Shown here piece by piece: positions 60,289 through 64,000 of a stretch of 64,000 bases of DNA (positions are counted from its first letter, which is position 1; the number at the start of each line of letters is the position of its first letter). The DNA is from Chloroflexota bacterium (GTDB taxonomy: Bacteria > Chloroflexota > Anaerolineae > Aggregatilineales > Aggregatilineaceae): assembly GCA_012729765.1 (NCBI GenBank), contig JAAYCM010000033.1:25188-89187 (forward strand). Direction: 5' to 3'. The notes beneath the pieces were generated by a model. The model was not told the DNA's origin and made no database searches. It worked only from the letters and a program-made list of their open reading frames with translations. Made by a program: the position numbers and the translations under genes.

Positions 60289-60335
60289 CCACGCGCTTGA
60301 GATCCTTCCGACTTACTCACGCAGGGAGAAGAATC

Positions 60336-61376
60336 ATGTTTGCTCACAAATACATGCGAGTTGGACTGCTCCTGCTCCTGCTGACCAGCCTGTTTGTGCT
60401 GGCGGCCTGTGGTGACGACGACAACGGCGACGACGAAGATACTGCCGAGACAACGCCTGTCGCCACCGACATTGTAAGCGAAACCACGCCAGAGCCTGCC
60501 GAGGCCGCGACCGAAGAGGCTGAGGAACCGGCTGCCGAGGCCACCGAAGCCGCGCTCGAAGCTGCTTCCGGCGAAGAAGGCCGGCTGCTGCTGGCGACCA
60601 CCACCAGCACCGAGGACTCCGGTCTGCTCGACTACATCCTGCCAGACTTCGAAGAAAAGTATAACGCGACGGTGGACGTGGTCGCGGTCGGGACCGGGCA
60701 GGCGCTCGAACTGGGCGCGAACGGCGACGCGGATGTCGTCCTGGTGCACGCCCGCGCGCGTGAAGATGAATTCGTGGCCGAGGGGAACGGCACGCAGCGC
60801 TATGACGTGATGTACAACGACTACGTGATCGTCGGCCCGGCGGATGATCCTGCCAGAATTCAGGGTATGACCGACGCCGCGGCTGCCCTGGCGCAGCTCG
60901 CCAGCGAAGAAGCGCTGTTTGTCTCGCGCGGCGACGACAGCGGCACTCACACCAAAGAACTGAGCATCTGGGCAGCGGCTGAGATCGAGCCGTCGGGCGA
61001 CTGGTACCAGTCCGCCGGGCAGGGCATGGGCGAAGTGCTGACCATCACCGCCGAGCAGCAGGGCTACACCCTTAGCGACCGCGCGACCTACGCCACGCGC
61101 AAGGCCGCCGGGCTGGAGCTGGAAATCCTGGTCGAGGGCGACCCCGTGCTGTTCAACCCCTACGGCGTGATCCCCGTCAACCCGGAGAAGCATCCGAGCG
61201 TCAACGCCGAGCTGGCGCAGGCCTTCGCCGACTGGATCACCTCGCTCGAAACGCAGGAATTGATCGCCGGCTATGAGGTCGAGGGACAGGCCCTCTTCAC
61301 GCCGGATTCCGAAGCGTGGCGCGCCGCCCAGTCTGAAGCGCCCGCCGAAGCCGACGCGACTGCTGAGGCCGAGTAA
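60336..61376 (+). CDS. tupA: Tungstate ABC transporter binding lipoprotein (TupA-like)
   Basis: ATG 60336 has GGGAG 9 nt upstream, giving 346 aa. A lipoprotein signal ends LFVLAAC, and a Thr/Glu/Ala-rich acidic linker follows. The TupA core starts near residue 85: LLLATTTSTEDSGLLDYILP, VAVGTGQALELGANGDADV, VMYNDYVIVGPADDPA, FVSRGDDSGTHTKELSIW and YTLSDRATYATRKA. The TTTST and SRGDDSGTH segments are the oxyanion-binding loops. Its C-terminus also ends in an Ala/Glu-rich tail. It is the first gene of the tup operon. Confidence 0.92.
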   Translation: MFAHKYMRVGLLLLLLTSLFVLAACGDDDNGDDEDTAETTPVATDIVSETTPEPAEAATEEAEEPAAEATEAALEAASGEEGRLLLATTTSTEDSGLLDYILPDFEEKYNATVDVVAVGTGQALELGANGDADVVLVHARAREDEFVAEGNGTQRYDVMYNDYVIVGPADDPARIQGMTDAAAALAQLASEEALFVSRGDDSGTHTKELSIWAAAEIEPSGDWYQSAGQGMGEVLTITAEQQGYTLSDRATYATRKAAGLELEILVEGDPVLFNPYGVIPVNPEKHPSVNAELAQAFADWITSLETQELIAGYEVEGQALFTPDSEAWRAAQSEAPAEADATAEAE

Positions 61377-61393
61377 GTCCGAGGAGCCGCACC

Positions 61394-62092
61394 ATAGACA
61401 CATTCATCGAGGGCCTGCGCGAAGCCCTACGCCTGATCATCTCACTCGATCCCTCGGTGGTCGAGGTGGCGCTGCGCTCGCTGCAAGTCACGATCACCGC
61501 CCTGGGGATCTGCATCGTCATCGGGATTCCGGCGGGGGCGGCGCTGGCCCTGATCCGTTTTCCGGGCAAGCGCCTGCTCACGGCCCTGATCTACACCGGC
61601 ATGGGTTTTCCGCCGGTCGTGATCGGCCTGATGGTCTACCTGCTGCTGTCGCGCTCCGGCCCGCTGGGCAGCCTGGGCTGGCTGTTCACGCTGCGGGCGA
61701 TGATTCTGGCGCAGATCATCCTGGCGACGCCACTGATCGTGGGCATCACCATGAGCAGCGTGCTGGGCGTCGATCCGGGACTCCAGCCGCAGCTGCGCGC
61801 GCTGGGCGCGACACGCTGGCAGATCGTGCGTGCGCTGCTGCTTGAGGCGCGCTTCGGGATCATCGTCGGCGTGGTGGCCGGGTTCGGGTCGGTGATCTCG
61901 GAAGTCGGCGCGGTGATGCTTGTCGGCGGCAATATCGAGGGGCGCACGCGCGTTATGACGACTGCGATTGTGCTCGAAACACGCCAGGGCAGCTTCGACT
62001 TTGCCCTGGCGCTTGGCATCATCCTGCTGGCGCTGTCGTTCATCACCAACCTGACGATGGTGCTGGGGCAAGGGAAGCTCTCGTCATCATGA
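61394..62092 (+). CDS. tupB: Tungstate ABC transporter permease (TupB-like), apparent ATA start
   Basis: No ATG/GTG/TTG fits the N-terminus. GAGGAG (61381-61386) is followed 7 nt later by ATA (61394), and translation from there gives the typical TupB beginning IDTFIEGLREALRLIISLDP before the first helix. A TGA at 61364 closes the frame upstream, and the next usual start, GTG 61457, has no ribosome site and would remove 21 family residues. The protein of about 232 aa has five or six membrane helices and a permease loop (LRALGATRWQIVRALLLEAR). It overlaps tupC by ATGA. A sequencing error at the start codon is the alternative. Confidence 0.85.
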   Translation: MDTFIEGLREALRLIISLDPSVVEVALRSLQVTITALGICIVIGIPAGAALALIRFPGKRLLTALIYTGMGFPPVVIGLMVYLLLSRSGPLGSLGWLFTLRAMILAQIILATPLIVGITMSSVLGVDPGLQPQLRALGATRWQIVRALLLEARFGIIVGVVAGFGSVISEVGAVMLVGGNIEGRTRVMTTAIVLETRQGSFDFALALGIILLALSFITNLTMVLGQGKLSSS

Positions 62093-62823
62093 GCGACATC
62101 GTCTACTCAATCGAGAACCTGGAGCAGATTTACGGATCGCGCACGGTGCTGCGTGTGCCATCACTACAGATCGCGCAAGGCGAAGTGCTGGCGCTGGTCG
62201 GGCCGAGCGGCGCGGGCAAAAGTACTCTGCTGCGGCTGCTGGCCCTGCTCGAAACACCGACACGCGGGCAGGTGACTCTGCACCTGGACGGCAGGGCGGT
62301 CACCAGCGCGACCGCCACCATCGAGGACCGCCGCCAGATCGCAATGGTCTTTCAGCGACCTGTGCTGCTCTCGCGCAGCGTGCGGGCCAATGTCGCCTAT
62401 GGGCTGCGGCTGCGCGGCAAGCGTAACCAGCATGATCGCGTCGAGGCGGCGCTGGAACGGGTCGCGCTGACGCATATCGCCGATACGCACCCGCGCACGC
62501 TGTCCGGCGGCGAGATGCAGCGTGTGGCGGTGGCCCGCTCGCTGATCCTGGAGCCGCGCGTCCTGCTGCTCGACGAGCCGACCGCCAACCTCGACCCCTA
62601 CAACGTGGGCCTGATCGAGAGCCTGGTCCGCGAGCAGAATCAGCAGTTCGGCGCGACGAGCGTGCTGGTGACACACAACGTCTTCCAGGCGCGGCGGCTG
62701 GCGAGCCGCGTGGCGCTCATTCTGGACGGGGACATCATCGAGATCGCCCCGACCGAGACGTTTTTCAACGCCCCGCGCGATCCGCGCACCGCCGCGTTTG
62801 TCTCCGGCGAATTCGTCTACTGA
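62089..62823 (+). CDS. tupC: Tungstate ABC transporter ATPase (TupC-like)
   Basis: The 244-aa ATPase overlaps tupB by 4 bp. Walker A GPSGAGKST (about 39-47), Q-loop MVFQRPVLLSRSV, signature LSGGEMQRVAVARSL, Walker B VLLLDEPTANLD and the switch His in VLVTHNVF are all present. The short length, with no C-terminal TOBE extension, fits TupC rather than ModC. It completes the tungstate importer that supplies the cofactor made by the moa genes. Confidence 0.93.
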   Translation: MSDIVYSIENLEQIYGSRTVLRVPSLQIAQGEVLALVGPSGAGKSTLLRLLALLETPTRGQVTLHLDGRAVTSATATIEDRRQIAMVFQRPVLLSRSVRANVAYGLRLRGKRNQHDRVEAALERVALTHIADTHPRTLSGGEMQRVAVARSLILEPRVLLLDEPTANLDPYNVGLIESLVREQNQQFGATSVLVTHNVFQARRLASRVALILDGDIIEIAPTETFFNAPRDPRTAAFVSGEFVY

Positions 62824-62842
62824 TACGGCAGGCTAACAAAAT

Positions 62843-62874
62843 GGGGCGGCGCTGTCATCCCGGCACGCCGCCCC
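62843..62874 (-). terminator. Terminator between convergent tupC and the right-edge gene
   Basis: A 9-bp stem GGGGCGGCG / CGCCGCCCC with a 14-nt loop. Read leftward it is followed by ATTTTGTTAG, so it suits the minus-strand gene; it may also help stop tup transcripts. Confidence 0.7.
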
Positions 62875-62889
62875 CAACGGTTCAGCCTG

Positions 62890-64000
62890 TTACCCTTCGG
62901 CGCCCGCCGCAACACCCCACAGCGCGATCGTCAGGTTCTCGTCCACACTCGCCAGGAGCGTGCTGTCCGGGTTGAAGCTCAGCGTGCGCACGGCGACCTG
63001 GTGCGCGGCGATGCTGGTGATCACCGTTTCCTCGCTCCAGTCCCACAGCTCGATCGTGCCATCCGCTCCACCGATCGCCAGCAGCAGGCCATCGGGGGAG
63101 AAGGCCAGCGCCGACGGCACGATCTCGGTTTCCAGCAGGCGCGGGAAGTCGGTCGCCAGCGCCGCCACGTCATACAGCCAGACGCCGGTGTTCACCGGAT
63201 CGGTGCTGGCAACGGCCAGCGCGGCTCCGTCCGGCGTCCAGGCCAGCGCCGCCGCGACATTCCCCTGGATGCGCGACAGCTCGACCAACTGCTCGACGTT
63301 GTCCGCCGCGAGCGGCGTCAGCGCCCCGGCAGCCGGGAGCGCCTGCGGGATCGGCTCGACATAGTACACGCCGCCCTCACCCTGCGCGATCCAGCCCATC
63401 ACGTCATCGCTTTGAATCTGCCACCACGTCAGGCCGTCGTCACCGCACACCGGCCCCTCGACCACCGCAAAGCTGCCGCCTGCCGGAATCTCTGCCACCT
63501 GCTCGGCGGTCAAGGCTGGCTGCGCGCGGACGATGCTCGGCACACCGGGCGCGATACGCGCCTGCTGACCAACCGTCAGAAGCGGCAGCAGACCATCGGC
63601 GCACATCCCGCTGACGCCCAGATCAGGCGCAGCCGTAGGCGTGGCCGGCACGGGCGGGACGGTCGCCGGGGGCACGGTTGGCGGAACAGCGGTCGGCTGT
63701 GCGACGGTTGGCTCCGGCGCTGGCGCTCCATCCGCCGGGGCGGTGGCGGTCGGCTGTTCCGCACCCTGGCACAGGACCACCATGCTGCCATCGCTCGAAA
63801 CGCGGTAGTCATACACCTGGCCCTGGTAGGTAAGCACGAACTGGAAGCCGCGCGTCTGGACTTCGGCATACACCTCGCCCGGCTGCGGGCAGCCCAGCGC
63901 GGTGTTGGGGTAGATCGTCTCCTGCCAGGTGAACGTCTCAAGGTCGGCGGCGGTCACGGGCTGGCCGACACGGCTGCTCAGGTCTTGCAGCGCAAACTCG
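62890..64000 (-). CDS. SH3-like / WD40 protein (N-terminus cut by window edge)
   Basis: The frame stays open from 62890 to the right edge (at least 369 codons); a GTG at 63957 is internal, because homologous-looking sequence (ALQDLSSRVGQPVTAAD) continues upstream to 64000. Visible parts are an N-terminal domain with TFTWQETIYPNTALGCPQPG and YDYRVSSDGSMVVLC, a long Pro/Ala/Thr-rich linker, and an SH3-like domain (IVRAQPALTAEQVAEIPAG ... WWQIQSDDVMGWIAQG). Two complete WD40 repeats and part of a third (AFSPDGLLLAIGGADGTIELWDW) follow. The few repeats cannot form a full propeller. It is probably exported, but the signal peptide lies outside the window. Confidence 0.8.
   Translation of the reverse strand, partial: EFALQDLSSRVGQPVTAADLETFTWQETIYPNTALGCPQPGEVYAEVQTRGFQFVLTYQGQVYDYRVSSDGSMVVLCQGAEQPTATAPADGAPAPEPTVAQPTAVPPTVPPATVPPVPATPTAAPDLGVSGMCADGLLPLLTVGQQARIAPGVPSIVRAQPALTAEQVAEIPAGGSFAVVEGPVCGDDGLTWWQIQSDDVMGWIAQGEGGVYYVEPIPQALPAAGALTPLAADNVEQLVELSRIQGNVAAALAWTPDGAALAVASTDPVNTGVWLYDVAALATDFPRLLETEIVPSALAFSPDGLLLAIGGADGTIELWDWSEETVITSIAAHQVAVRTLSFNPDSTLLASVDENLTIALWGVAAGAEG

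Noticed and set aside
61457..62092. GTG 61457 as the start of the tup permease
   Set aside because: No ribosome site precedes it, and it would delete the conserved N-terminal segment that begins at the ATA after GAGGAG.

Overview
The window is a GC-rich (roughly 60-65% by eye), gene-dense chromosomal segment of a free-living bacterium. The gene content points to Chloroflexota, probably an Anaerolineae-type lineage: Tad-type surface proteins, many GAF/PAS histidine kinases, large STAND-WD40 proteins, FHA proteins with zinc ribbons, and DUF7282 repeat proteins. This placement is inferred from gene families only; no rRNA gene is present.

Layout. 1-3.0 kb (minus strand): TadG/TadE-type surface genes. 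3.3-7.8 kb (minus): an OmpR-type regulator, a CHASE4-HAMP-PAS-GAF-GAF histidine kinase and a zinc-ribbon/FHA protein. 8.2-18.5 kb: a secreted SH3-like protein, a membrane Ser/Thr kinase-STAND-WD40 protein (1519 aa), a second zinc-ribbon/FHA protein, and a TIR-STAND-WD40 protein (1175 aa). Each giant carries about 14 WD40 repeats. 18.8-23.4 kb: a sugar-binding lipoprotein set among a histidine kinase and three stand-alone receivers, with no transporter genes. 23.6-27.4 kb: a short ribosome hibernation factor, a strikingly short tmRNA-like gene, a PRC-barrel protein, a disulfide oxidoreductase and a thioredoxin-fold lipoprotein with an in-frame TGA that reads best as selenocysteine. 28.0-32.2 kb: two more kinases and a receiver that lacks its output domain.

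32.3-50.4 kb is a peptidoglycan-recycling locus. A strong promoter precedes a peptide ABC transporter, an NlpC/P60 peptidase, a GntR/UTRA regulator, NagZ, NamZ (DUF1343), an AmiE-like serine hydrolase, AnmK, a BadF-type amino-sugar kinase and MurQ, many joined by ATGA overlaps. Facing them are LysA and an L-Ala-D/L-Glu epimerase. Together they could import muropeptides, remove sugars and peptides, route MurNAc and GlcNAc to central metabolism and reuse the stem amino acids.

50.5-56.7 kb is mixed: a hypothetical protein, a tyrosine recombinase, an ECF sigma/anti-sigma pair, a DUF7282-cytochrome c fusion and a lower-GC DUF4256 gene. 56.8-62.8 kb is a tungsten/molybdenum cofactor locus: moaA, moaD, moaE and moaC, a GntR-PBP regulator and divergent tupABC, whose permease gene appears to start at ATA. 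The right edge holds a truncated SH3/WD40 protein gene.

No CRISPR array, insertion sequence, rRNA or ordinary tRNA was recognised. Most remarkable are the roughly 123-nt tmRNA-like gene, the predicted selenoprotein, the paired STAND-WD40 proteins and the ATA start.
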